Shown one piece after another: positions 1-7,220 of a DNA stretch of 8,318 nt. The notes beneath the pieces are model-generated. The model searched no databases. It saw only the letters and a list, made by a program, of their open reading frames with translations, and was not told the origin of the DNA. The DNA is taken from NCBI GenBank assembly GCA_021817625.1, contig JAKASY010000062.1, forward strand, positions 1 through 8,318. Direction: 5' to 3'. The first letter of the stretch is position 1. Each line of letters starts with the position of its first letter. A program made the translations under genes and the position numbers. Source of the stretch: Bacillota bacterium. GTDB lineage: Bacteria; Bacillota_E; JAJZYS01; JAILZS01.

Positions 1-899
1 CGATCTTCCTGCTGTTCTTCCTCATGCACGCCATGCCCGGCGGGCCGCTCGCGCTGTTCGTGCACCAGCCCGGCATGACGCACAAGGAGCTCGACGCCAT
101 CGCCGCATCCTACGGGATCAACAAGCCCGTATGGGTGCAGTACGCGCTCTGGCTCGGCAACGCCCTCCATGGCAACTTCGGCTACTCGTACATCTACGAG
201 GTGCCGGCCGGCCAGATGATGCTCGAGCGCATTCCCGCCACCGCCGAGCTCATGGGCAGCTCGTTCCTGCTCGCGTTCGTCGTGGCCTTCCTGCTCGGCA
301 TCCTGAGCGCGGTCCGGCAGTACTCGTTCATGGACTACTTCGTCACCGTCGTGAGCTACTTCGGCATGTCCTTGCCGACGTTCTTCCTCGGCATCGTGGC
401 GATCATCTTCTTCTCGGTGGAGCTCAGGTGGTTCCCGTCCGGCGGCATGGCTAGCGTCACGGGCCCCGCGGGCCTGGGCGACCACCTGCGGCACCTCGTG
501 CTGCCTGCGTTTGTCCTCGGCTTCTTCATCCTCGCCCAGTGGAGCCGCTACATCCGCTCCTCGATGCTCGAGGTGATCAACCAGGACTACATCCGCACGG
601 CCCGGGCCAAGGGTGTGTCCGAGCGCTCGATCATCTGGCGCCATGCGCTGCGCAACGCGCTCCTGCCGGTGGTCACGGTGATCGTGCTCGACACGGCGTT
701 TCTCGCCGGCGGCGCTCTCGTTACCGAGACGATCTTCAGCTGGCCGGGCATGGGCCGCCTGTTCTATCAGGCCGTCAGCCAGAGCGACTACCCGACCATG
801 ATGGTGATCGTCTCCTTCCTATCGGTCGTGATCGTGCTCGCGAACATCGTCGCGGACGTGCTTTACGGCATGCTCGACCCACGGGTCACCTACTCCTAA
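1..899 (+). CDS. dppB: Peptide ABC transporter permease, DppB/OppB-like (5' end missing)
   Basis: Integral-membrane subunit that forms half of the channel of a binding-protein-dependent importer for di- or oligopeptides (possibly nickel or other small solutes). The reading frame is open from base 3 and encodes seven hydrophobic residues before the methionine at 24. Known family members start with a transmembrane helix that ends just here, in the L-H-x-x-P-G-G-P type motif, so the true start lies off the left edge and the methionine at 24 is internal. Counting from that methionine, hydrophobic segments lie near residues 79-97, 106-132, 155-172, 214-232 and 259-281. The EAA loop that contacts the ATPase is at about 189-217, around RTARAKG and the following LRNALLPV. 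The C-terminal hallmarks TIFSWPGMG (236-244) and YGMLDPRV (281-288) are intact. The stop is TAA, and the DppC-like gene follows after 32 bases. Family assignment is firm; the substrate cannot be read from the permease. Confidence 0.95.
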   Translation, partial: IFLLFFLMHAMPGGPLALFVHQPGMTHKELDAIAASYGINKPVWVQYALWLGNALHGNFGYSYIYEVPAGQMMLERIPATAELMGSSFLLAFVVAFLLGILSAVRQYSFMDYFVTVVSYFGMSLPTFFLGIVAIIFFSVELRWFPSGGMASVTGPAGLGDHLRHLVLPAFVLGFFILAQWSRYIRSSMLEVINQDYIRTARAKGVSERSIIWRHALRNALLPVVTVIVLDTAFLAGGALVTETIFSWPGMGRLFYQAVSQSDYPTMMVIVSFLSVVIVLANIVADVLYGMLDPRVTYS

Positions 900-920
900 A
901 GCGAACATCTTTCTAAGAGA

Positions 921-926
921 GGAGGT
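921..926 (+). promoter_or_regulatory. Ribosome binding site of dppC
   Basis: GGAGGT, five bases before the ATG at 932, inside the 32-base gap after the DppB-like gene. It is a near-perfect Shine-Dalgarno match and fixes the dppC start, so the second permease is translated independently rather than by strict coupling. Confidence 0.8.
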
Positions 927-931
927 ACGTC

Positions 932-1846
932 ATGGCGGCTCTTCCGGGACCCGGCGAAGCGCTCGACGAAGACGCCCTCGCCCTCGGGATCGAGGCCGTA
1001 CCCGTCCGCACGTACGGGCAGATGGTCCTGCATCGCTTCCTGCGCCATCGCATGGCGCTCGTCGCCGCAGGCGTGCTCGTGCTCATCGCCCTGTCGGCGG
1101 TGTTCGCCCCCCTGATCGCGCCCTACAAGCCCGACATCCCCGACCTCAACGCGATGCTTTCCCCGCCCACGTGGCAGCACATCATGGGCACCGACCCGAT
1201 CGGCCTGGACCTGTACACACAGGTCCTGTACGGCGGCCGCATCTCCCTGTCGATCGGCCTGGTCGCCGCGGTGCTGTCGGTGGCGCTGGGGGGCGTCGTG
1301 GGAGCGGCCTCCGGCTACTTTAGCGGCTGGATCGACATCATCCTCATGCGCATCACGGACGTCGCCCTCTCGGTGCCCTACCTGTTTGTGGTTCTGCTAC
1401 TCGCCCTCCTGATCGGGCCGACGCCAGTGAGCGTCGTCTTGATCATCAGCTCGTTCTCCTGGATGTACCCGGCACGAATCGTGCGCAGCCAGTTCCTCAG
1501 CCTGAAGAAGCGCGAGTTTGTCGAGGCGGCCAGGGCCATGGGAATGAGCACCTGGCGGATCATCTTCCGCCAGATCTTCCCGAACGCCATGGCGCCCCTG
1601 ATCGTCAACTGCACCCTGCTCGTGGGCCAGGCGATCGTCATCGAGTCGGTCATGGACTTCCTGGGCGCCGGCCTCACGCCGCCCAACATGTCCTGGGGCT
1701 GGCTGCTCAACCAGGGCCAGACCTACATCGCGAGCGCGCCGTGGCTCACAATCTTCCCCGGCATCGCGATCTTCATTGTCGTGCTGTGCGTGAACATCGT
1801 CGGCGACGGCCTGCGCGACGCCCTCGACCCGACCTCGCGCCTGTAG
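932..1846 (+). CDS. dppC: Peptide ABC transporter permease, DppC/OppC-like
   Basis: Second channel-forming subunit of the same importer, 304 residues, a normal length for the family. A charged cytoplasmic N-terminus (1-40) precedes the first transmembrane segment (about 41-63). The periplasm-side signature GTDPIGLDLYTQVLYGGR (86-103) is the classic OppC/DppC motif. Further membrane segments lie near 105-128, 143-163, 165-180, 222-240 and 272-292. The ATPase-contacting EAA loop is at about 196-222 (EAARAMG and the later IFPNAMAPLIV). The protein ends in LRDALDPTSRL, again typical. The start is chosen from a GGAGGT site five bases upstream. No ATPase genes (dppD/dppF types) follow, so they and the binding protein must lie upstream of the window or elsewhere. 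Family certain; substrate not determined. Confidence 0.96.
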   Translation: MAALPGPGEALDEDALALGIEAVPVRTYGQMVLHRFLRHRMALVAAGVLVLIALSAVFAPLIAPYKPDIPDLNAMLSPPTWQHIMGTDPIGLDLYTQVLYGGRISLSIGLVAAVLSVALGGVVGAASGYFSGWIDIILMRITDVALSVPYLFVVLLLALLIGPTPVSVVLIISSFSWMYPARIVRSQFLSLKKREFVEAARAMGMSTWRIIFRQIFPNAMAPLIVNCTLLVGQAIVIESVMDFLGAGLTPPNMSWGWLLNQGQTYIASAPWLTIFPGIAIFIVVLCVNIVGDGLRDALDPTSRL

Positions 1847-1871
1847 CCCTGGGAGCGAGGCGAGACACTCC

Positions 1872-1905
1872 GCCCCGGCCTGCGCCGACGGCGGGGCTCT
1901 TTGTT
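1872..1905 (+). terminator. Possible intrinsic terminator after dppC
   Basis: GCCCCG (1872-1877) pairs with CGGGGC (1892-1897) across a 14-base loop, followed by TCTTTGTT, one of very few T-rich runs in this GC-rich stretch. It lies 25 bases after the dppC stop. The six-base stem is pure G/C, but the loop is long and the T-run interrupted, so termination may be partial or absent. If it works, it separates the permease genes from the propeller-M20-DUF1572 group. Confidence 0.45.
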
Positions 1906-1990
1906 ACGCGCCGTCGCGCGCCCGGCAGGAGGGAACGCTGCGCCCGGCGCGAAGCGAGGGGTAGAGCGCCCCGCGGACGGGCGCCCACGC

Positions 1991-1996
1991 AGGAGG
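1991..1996 (+). promoter_or_regulatory. Ribosome binding site deciding the start of the propeller gene
   Basis: AGGAGG with an 11-base spacer to the ATG at 2008. The frame stays open upstream to 1741, but that stretch overlaps dppC out of frame and encodes arginine/proline-rich sequence without family features. This site therefore supports 2008 as the start. Confidence 0.7.
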
Positions 1997-2007
1997 CGCA
2001 CGACGAC

Positions 2008-5000
2008 ATGGCAGACGACATCTCCGCGCCGGACAGAAGCGGCCCGGCCGCCGTCTATGGCGGCCTTCGATGGCGAAACATCGGTCCGCACCGGGGCGGG
2101 CGCGTGGTGGCGGTGACCGGCCACCCGACCGACCCCGCCGTGTTCTACATGGGCAGCACGGGCGGCGGCGTATGGCGGTCGGCGAACGCCGGCGTGACGT
2201 GGCAGAACCTGACGGACGGCCAGATCGGCTCGGCGTCCGTCGGCGCGCTGGCCGTGTCGGCGAGCGACCCGAGCGTCGTGTATGTCGGCATGGGCGAGTC
2301 GTGCATCCGCGGCAACGTGAGCGTCGGCGACGGCCTCTACCGCTCGCTCGACGCCGGCCGCACGTGGCGGCACATGGGCCTTCGGGACACCGAGCACATC
2401 GCCCGCGTGCGCGTCCACCCGTCGCGTCCGGATGTGGTCTACGTCGCGGCGCTGGGTCACGCATTCGGGCCGAACCCGGAGCGAGGGGTCTACCGCTCGA
2501 CGGACGGCGGCGAGCACTTCGAGCGCGTCCTGCACCGCGATGCGGATACCGGCGCCATCGACCTGAGCATGGATCCGAAGAGCCCCGCCGTGCTGTACAC
2601 CGCCCTGTGGCAGGCGCGGCGCCAGCCGTGGCGGATGTCGAGCGGCGGGCCCGGCTCCGGCCTCTACCGCTCGCTCGACGGCGGCGACACCTGGGAGGAG
2701 CTGAGCAGTCGGCCCGGCCTGCCCGACGGCACGCTCGGGCGCATCGGCGTGAGCGCCAGCGGCGGCCGCGCCGGGCGGGTCTGGGCGCTGATCGAGAACA
2801 AGGAGGCGGGCGGCCTCTACCGCAGCGACGACTACGGCGAGACCTGGCAGAAGGTGAACGGCGACAGCGGACCGCGGTCGCGGCCGTGGTACTACACGCA
2901 CGTGTTCGCCGATCCGCGGGACGCGGAGACGGTGTACGTCCTCGCCACGAACTTTCACCGCTCGCAGGACGGCGGGCGCACGTTCCGCACCATCGCCACG
3001 CCCCACAGCGACCACCACGACCTCTGGATCGATCCGACAAGCCCGGCCCGCATGATCCACGGCGCGGACGGCGGCGCCAGCATCTCGCTCGACGGCGGCC
3101 GCACGTGGTCGACGATCTACAACCAGCCGACGGCTGAGATCTACCATGTCATGACCGACACGCACTTCCCCTACCGGGTGTACGGCGCCCAGCAGGACAA
3201 CACCACCATCTCGCTCCCGAGCAGGAGCGACAGCGCCGGCATCGGCGAGCGCGAGTGGTACGACGTGGGCGGGGCGGAGAGCGGCCACATCGCCGTCCGG
3301 CCGGACGACCCGGAGGTCGTGTTCGCCGGCTCGAGCGGCGGCGGCGAGGGCGGCCGGATCACGCGCTATGACCACCGCACGCGCCAGATGCGCGACATCT
3401 CCGCCTGGCCGGAGCAGACCGCCGGCATGGCCGCGTCGGAGTACACCTACCGCTTCCAGTGGACGTCGCCCCTGTGCCTGTCCCCCCACGACCCGAACGT
3501 GCTGTACTCGTGCGGCAACCGCATCTTCCGCTCGCGCGACGAGGGCGACACGTGGGAGATCATCAGCCCCGACCTCACGCGCGCGGACCCGGAGCGGATG
3601 GGGCCCTCCGGCGGCCTGACGAACGACCATACCGGCGCCGAGGTGTACTGCACCGTGTTCGCCTTCGCCGAGTCGCCGCTTAGGGCGGGGCTCCTCTGGG
3701 CCGGCACCGACGACGGGCTCGTCCACGTGTCGGAGGACGCCGCCCAGAACTGGCGCGACGTGACGCCCAGGGCGCTCTTGCCCGAGTGGACCACGGTGAG
3801 CGTCGTCGAGCCGTCGCGCCACGACGCGCGCCGCGTGTACGTGGCCGCCCACCGCTACCGCCTGGACCACCGCCGCCCGCTCGTGCTGCGCTCGGACGAC
3901 CTGGGCGCCACGTGGCGCCCGATCGTCGCGGGCATCCCGGACGACGAGTACGTGCGCGTCGTGCGCGAGGATCCGGAGGTTGAGGGACTCCTCTACGTCG
4001 GCACCGAGCGCGGCGCCTACGTCTCGTTCGACGGCGGCGGCCGGTTCGAGCCGCTGTCCCTCAACCTGCCGGTGGTGCCCGTGCACGACCTCCAGGTGGT
4101 CGGCACGGATCTCGTCACCGCCACGCATGGCCGTGGCTTCTGGATCCTCGACGATCTCTCGGTCCTGCGCCAGGCGGCGCGGGCGCGCACCGAGGGGGAG
4201 ACGCCTGCCCGCCTGTTCGCGCCGCGCGAGACGGTGCGCATGCGCCTGGGCGGCTGGCTCCTCCTGCCGGCCAATCGCGAGGAGGACGAGGGAGCCTCGG
4301 CGATCGAGCTGCCGGAGGGCACGTCCTACTACCTGAAGGGCAAGCCCGCGCCCGACCAGGCGCCCGAGTTCCTCACGAGCGGCCAGAACGCGCCGGCCGG
4401 CGTGCTCATCCACTACTGGCTCGGGCGCGACGCGACCCGCGTGACGGTGCGCATCCTCGACGGTGCGGGCGAGACCATCGCGTCCCTGCGCAGCGACGAG
4501 GACCAGGCGGGCCGCGTTGCGCCGCCTGCCGGGGTGGGCGGCCACCGCACGCTTTGGAACCTTCGCTACCCGCCCGCGCGCAAGGCCGACCGCGGTCTCG
4601 ACCTTTGGAAGGAGGACGCGGCGCTGTGCGCCCCGCTCGCCGTGCCCGGCCAGTACAGCGTCGAGCTCGAGGCCGAGTTCGAGGGATCTCCCGCCTTCCG
4701 TGCGCGTGAGGCGTTCACACTCGTGCGCGACCCGCGCGTCACCGTGCCCGACGAGGATCTCACCGCCCGCTTCGCGCTTGAGAGGGCGATCCGCGACCGC
4801 CTGAGCGCCGTGAATGACGGGCTCAGTCGCGTACGCCGCGCGGCCGATCAGCTGCGGGTGCTGGGCGAGAGCCTTCCGGCCGAAGGCGCCCAGGAGCTCA
4901 AGGCGCGGCTCGACGCCCTGGCGGAGGAGGCGCGCACGGCCGAGGGGGGACTCACGCAGACGCTGTGGCGGGGCCGCGACGACGGCATCGCCCACGCGCC

Positions 5001-5283
5001 GGGGCTTGACTCGCAGCTCGTGCACCTGCATCGCGTCGTGGCCTCCGCCGACGCGCGGCCGACGCGCGCCAGCGACGAGCTCTTCGGCCGCCTGAGCGAG
5101 CAGGCGCAGGCGGCGCTGGCCGCGGTCGACGCCCTTGAGGCGCGGGTGCGCGAGGCTGCTGCGGCGGCCGCAGCGGCTGGGGTCGGCCTGCTCAGCGCGC
5201 TCGAGGTTGCGACCCGGACGGAGACCACCTCCGGCGCCGGTAGCCGCGGCGGCCGGACGCACGAGTCGGGGGAGGCGCGCTGA
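2008..5283 (+). CDS. Asp-box (BNR/sortilin-Vps10-like) beta-propeller protein without signal peptide
   Basis: 1091 residues. It belongs to the large bacterial group annotated as sialidase-like, WD40/YVTN/BNR-like or VPS10-domain proteins, whose biochemical role is mostly unknown; a glycosidase label would be unsafe. The family opening is present as NIGPHRGGRVVAV (24-36) and STGGGVW (50-56). Asp-box repeats of the form S-x-D-x-G-x-T-W recur near 58-65, 113-120, 164-171, 222-229, 273-280, 319-326, 360-367, 509-516, 575-582 (degenerate), 629-636 and 673-680, enough for one ten-bladed or two smaller propellers. The hallmark HGRGFWILDDLSVLRQ (707-722) closes the propeller region. Residues 735-910 look like beta-rich domains, and 912-1050 is helical, followed by an eight-alanine run and a polar tail. 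The N-terminus MADDISAPDR is charged with no hydrophobic core, so the protein is predicted to be cytoplasmic, unlike many relatives. The M20 gene follows after 32 bases. Confidence 0.88.
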   Translation: MADDISAPDRSGPAAVYGGLRWRNIGPHRGGRVVAVTGHPTDPAVFYMGSTGGGVWRSANAGVTWQNLTDGQIGSASVGALAVSASDPSVVYVGMGESCIRGNVSVGDGLYRSLDAGRTWRHMGLRDTEHIARVRVHPSRPDVVYVAALGHAFGPNPERGVYRSTDGGEHFERVLHRDADTGAIDLSMDPKSPAVLYTALWQARRQPWRMSSGGPGSGLYRSLDGGDTWEELSSRPGLPDGTLGRIGVSASGGRAGRVWALIENKEAGGLYRSDDYGETWQKVNGDSGPRSRPWYYTHVFADPRDAETVYVLATNFHRSQDGGRTFRTIATPHSDHHDLWIDPTSPARMIHGADGGASISLDGGRTWSTIYNQPTAEIYHVMTDTHFPYRVYGAQQDNTTISLPSRSDSAGIGEREWYDVGGAESGHIAVRPDDPEVVFAGSSGGGEGGRITRYDHRTRQMRDISAWPEQTAGMAASEYTYRFQWTSPLCLSPHDPNVLYSCGNRIFRSRDEGDTWEIISPDLTRADPERMGPSGGLTNDHTGAEVYCTVFAFAESPLRAGLLWAGTDDGLVHVSEDAAQNWRDVTPRALLPEWTTVSVVEPSRHDARRVYVAAHRYRLDHRRPLVLRSDDLGATWRPIVAGIPDDEYVRVVREDPEVEGLLYVGTERGAYVSFDGGGRFEPLSLNLPVVPVHDLQVVGTDLVTATHGRGFWILDDLSVLRQAARARTEGETPARLFAPRETVRMRLGGWLLLPANREEDEGASAIELPEGTSYYLKGKPAPDQAPEFLTSGQNAPAGVLIHYWLGRDATRVTVRILDGAGETIASLRSDEDQAGRVAPPAGVGGHRTLWNLRYPPARKADRGLDLWKEDAALCAPLAVPGQYSVELEAEFEGSPAFRAREAFTLVRDPRVTVPDEDLTARFALERAIRDRLSAVNDGLSRVRRAADQLRVLGESLPAEGAQELKARLDALAEEARTAEGGLTQTLWRGRDDGIAHAPGLDSQLVHLHRVVASADARPTRASDELFGRLSEQAQAALAAVDALEARVREAAAAAAAAGVGLLSALEVATRTETTSGAGSRGGRTHESGEAR

Positions 5284-5315
5284 CAGAGCGCACACTGGGA
5301 AGGGATGGTGACGGC

Positions 5316-6527
5316 ATGGCGACGGAGTCGGCGACCCACGCCCTGGAGGCGGCCCACGCCCGCGTGCACGAGGCGATCCAGGAGCTCGCGCCCACCTTGA
5401 CCGAGATCAGCCTCGACCTGCACGCCCATCCGGAGCTGGCGTTCGAGGAGCACCGCAGCGCCGACCGCCTGACGGAGGCGCTTCGAGCCGCCGGCTTTGG
5501 CGTGGAGCGGCCGGCGGCCGGCCTGGACACGGCATTCGTCGGCCGCCATGGCCGAACGGGCGCGCACCCGCGCGTCGCGATCCTCATGGAGTACGACGCG
5601 CTGGCCGGCATCGGCCACGCGTGCGGCCACAACCTGATCGCCGCCGGCGGCCTGGGTGCGGCGCTGGCGGCGGCGCGAGCGCTTCCCGAGCCCCAGGGCG
5701 AGCTCCTGGCCATCGGCACGCCGGGCGAGGAGGGCGCCGGCGGCAAGATCATCGAGCTGGAGCACGGCGTGTTCGACGGGGTCGACAGCGCCGTCATGTT
5801 CCACCCGGGCACCCGCAACTATGCGGTCCGCCACGCCACGGCGTGCACCCACGTGATCATGCGCTTCTACGGCAAGGCGGCGCACGCGGCGGGCAGCCCG
5901 GAGAAGGGCGTAAACGCCCTGAACGCTCTCATCCACACCTTCGTGCAGATCGACGCCCTGCGCCAGCACATGACCGAGACGAACCGCATCCACGGCATCA
6001 TCACGCACGGCGGCGACGCGCCGAACGTGGTGCCGGAGTACGCGGAAGGCAACTTCATCGTGCGCTCGTTCACCTCGAAGGGCGTCGAGGAGCTGCTCGA
6101 GCGCGTCAAGGCGTGCGCCCAGGGAGCGGCGCTCGCGGCAGGGGCGCGGGTCGAGTTCGAGGTTGGCCGCATCTACGCGGAGCGAAAGAACAACCGGGTG
6201 CTGGCCGAGCGCTTCACGGAGCACCTGGAGCGCACGGGCGAGCGCGTCGAGCCGCCGCATCTCAAGGGCGGCACCGGATCGTCCGACATCGGCAACGTCT
6301 CCCTCGTCCTGCCCACGATCCATCCGTACATGGCGATCGCCGCGTCCGACGTGCCCGGCCATAGCCGGGCGATGGCCGAGGCCGCGGGCAGCGCGCGCGG
6401 CCAGGAGGCCATGCTGCATGTGGCCGAGGCAATGGCCAACGTGGCGGTCGACCTGCTTCTGGAGCCGGGCCTGGTCGAGCGGGCATGGGAGGCGTTTCGC
6501 ACGAGCGAGGCCGATATTCCTGACTGA
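5316..6527 (+). CDS. M20 family metallo-amidohydrolase/peptidase, ACY1L2/AbgB-like
   Basis: 403 residues, the usual length for a di-zinc or di-manganese M20 hydrolase that cleaves the amide bond of N-acyl-amino acids or dipeptides in the cytoplasm. Visible motifs: HAHPELAFEE (36-45); GHACGHN (100-106), giving Cys103 and His105 as metal ligands; the catalytic/ligand glutamates of TPGEEG (Glu138, Glu139); MFHPG with His163; and GKAAHAAG with His190 at the start of the lid/dimerisation domain (about 175-290). The C-terminal segment GSSDIGNVSLVLPTIHPY (321-338), followed by PGHSRAMAEAAGS, resembles the PM20D2/ACY1L2 subgroup, and His349 is a candidate last ligand. No signal peptide. The ATG at 5316 has an AAGGGA site ten bases upstream; a nearer ATG (5305) and GTG (5308) are out of frame. 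The peptide-type permeases upstream fit a role in using imported dipeptides or N-acylated amino acids. Substrate unknown. Confidence 0.93.
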   Translation: MATESATHALEAAHARVHEAIQELAPTLTEISLDLHAHPELAFEEHRSADRLTEALRAAGFGVERPAAGLDTAFVGRHGRTGAHPRVAILMEYDALAGIGHACGHNLIAAGGLGAALAAARALPEPQGELLAIGTPGEEGAGGKIIELEHGVFDGVDSAVMFHPGTRNYAVRHATACTHVIMRFYGKAAHAAGSPEKGVNALNALIHTFVQIDALRQHMTETNRIHGIITHGGDAPNVVPEYAEGNFIVRSFTSKGVEELLERVKACAQGAALAAGARVEFEVGRIYAERKNNRVLAERFTEHLERTGERVEPPHLKGGTGSSDIGNVSLVLPTIHPYMAIAASDVPGHSRAMAEAAGSARGQEAMLHVAEAMANVAVDLLLEPGLVERAWEAFRTSEADIPD

Positions 6528-6539
6528 GCGCGGGCGCGG

Positions 6540-6546
6540 GGAGGGG
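6540..6546 (+). promoter_or_regulatory. Ribosome binding site deciding the GTG start at 6553
   Basis: GGAGGGG with a six-base spacer to GTG. The frame is open much further upstream (to 6163), but that part is a shadow of the M20 gene, so this site and the DUF1572 N-terminus fix the start. Confidence 0.65.
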
Positions 6547-6552
6547 CGGGCA

Positions 6553-7083
6553 GTGGGCGACATCGGCAGGATCTACCTGGACGGCCTGCGACAGGCGTTC
6601 GCGGGCCAGCGCGACTTGGCGGAGCGGGCGGTGGCGCAGCTCTCGCCCAACGACCTCACGCGCCAGCTCGACGCCGAGTCGAACAGCGTGGAGATGCTCA
6701 TGCGCCACATAGGGGGAAACCTCTCGTCGCGCTTCGCGGACTTCCTCGAGACGGACGGCGAGAAGGCCGAGCGGGACCGCGACGGCGAGTTCGTGGCGAG
6801 CGCGCCCGGCGAGGCAGCGGAAAGCGCGCGTCGGGCGTGGGACGCCGGATGGGCCACGCTCGAGGCGGCGCTGGGCGCGCTCTCGCCCGACGACCTCGAG
6901 CGGACCGTGAGGATCCGCGGCGTGGCCCACACGGTGCCGGGCGCCCTCGAGCGCTCGCTCGCCCACACCTCGCACCATGTGGGGCAGATCGTCTTCCTGG
7001 CCAAGCACCTGCGGAGCGAGGCGTGGCGGACCCTGAGCATTCCCCGCGGGCAGTCGCGCACCTGGCGGCCGCCCTCGGCCTAG
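6553..7083 (+). CDS. DUF1572 protein, DinB-like four-helix metalloprotein family
   Basis: 176 residues from a GTG start. The sequence has the DUF1572 pattern: an N-terminal helix with Y-L-x-G-L-R-Q, then SNSVEMLMRHIGGNLSSRF (43-61), the acidic FLETDGEKAERDRDGEF (64-80), a second helical pair around Trp96 and Trp100, and the C-terminal HTSHHVGQIVFLAKHL (138-153) followed by LSIPRGQS (161-168). His52 and the H-x-x-x-H pair His138/His142 match the three-histidine metal site of the DinB/YfiT superfamily. That superfamily contains thiol-dependent transferases (for example bacillithiol transferases), but many members have no known function, and no DNA-damage role should be assumed from the name. 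It follows the M20 gene by 25 bases and is probably co-transcribed with it. Family fairly sure; activity unknown. Confidence 0.88.
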   Translation: MGDIGRIYLDGLRQAFAGQRDLAERAVAQLSPNDLTRQLDAESNSVEMLMRHIGGNLSSRFADFLETDGEKAERDRDGEFVASAPGEAAESARRAWDAGWATLEAALGALSPDDLERTVRIRGVAHTVPGALERSLAHTSHHVGQIVFLAKHLRSEAWRTLSIPRGQSRTWRPPSA

Positions 7084-7106
7084 CCGGCGCGCCATGGCAC
7101 CCGAGG

Positions 7107-7115
7107 TGCTACAAT
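7107..7115 (+). promoter_or_regulatory. Extended -10 promoter of the tRNA-Arg gene
   Basis: TGCTACAAT matches the extended -10 form TGnTATAAT with one change and stands out in its GC-rich surroundings. A start near 7122 would give a leader of about nine bases before the tRNA. No -35 match is visible at the usual distance, which an extended -10 element can tolerate. Confidence 0.55.
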
Positions 7116-7130
7116 GGCGGCGGTCCTTGA

Positions 7131-7207
7131 CCGCCTGTAGCTCAACTGGATAGAGCGACCGGTTTCTACCCGGTCGGTTGCGGGTTCGAGTCCTGCCAGG
7201 CGGGCCA
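7131..7207 (+). tRNA. tRNA-Arg (anticodon UCU)
   Basis: A complete cloverleaf can be drawn. The acceptor stem CCGCCTG (7131-7137) pairs perfectly with CAGGCGG (7197-7203), followed by discriminator G and an encoded CCA (7205-7207). The D stem is GCTC/GAGC (7140-7143, 7153-7156), with the conserved GG of the loop at 7148-7149. The anticodon stem is ACCGG/CCGGT (7158-7162, 7170-7174) with loop TTTCTAC and anticodon TCT at 7165-7167. A five-base variable loop precedes the T stem GCGGG/CCTGC (7180-7184, 7192-7196) with loop TTCGAGT. A20 (7150) and C35 (7166) are the known arginine identity bases. It would read AGA and AGG, which are minor codons in the genes of this window. Confidence 0.97.
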
Positions 7208-7220
7208 GTTTCGCCTGAAC

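Noticed and set aside
1741..2007. N-terminal extension of the propeller protein from the ATG at 1741
   Set aside because: It would overlap the end of dppC by 106 bases in another frame, encodes Arg/Pro-rich sequence, and has a worse start context than the AGGAGG-preceded ATG at 2008.
1904..2116. Small plus-strand frame in the gap before the propeller gene
   Set aside because: Arg/Pro-rich shadow running into the propeller gene in another frame, with no good start codon and no recognisable motif.
1723..5295. Uninterrupted 1190-codon reading frame on the minus strand opposite the propeller gene
   Set aside because: It mirrors the propeller gene. Strong G/C bias at third positions removes stop codons from one antisense frame. 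The product is rich in Arg, Ala, Val and Gly with no family motifs, while the plus strand has clear Asp-box repeats.
4848..6563. 571-codon minus-strand frame opposite the M20 gene
   Set aside because: Shadow of the M20 gene and the end of the propeller gene; low-complexity Arg/Ala/Val composition with no motif.
7086..7093. GGCGCGCC palindrome after the DUF1572 gene as an operator or terminator
   Set aside because: An eight-base GC palindrome is common by chance here, has no loop or T-tract, and no second copy was noticed nearby.
7131..7207. tRNA-Arg as an integration (attachment) site of a mobile element
   Set aside because: No repeat of the tRNA 3' end, no integrase and no foreign-looking genes are visible in the window.
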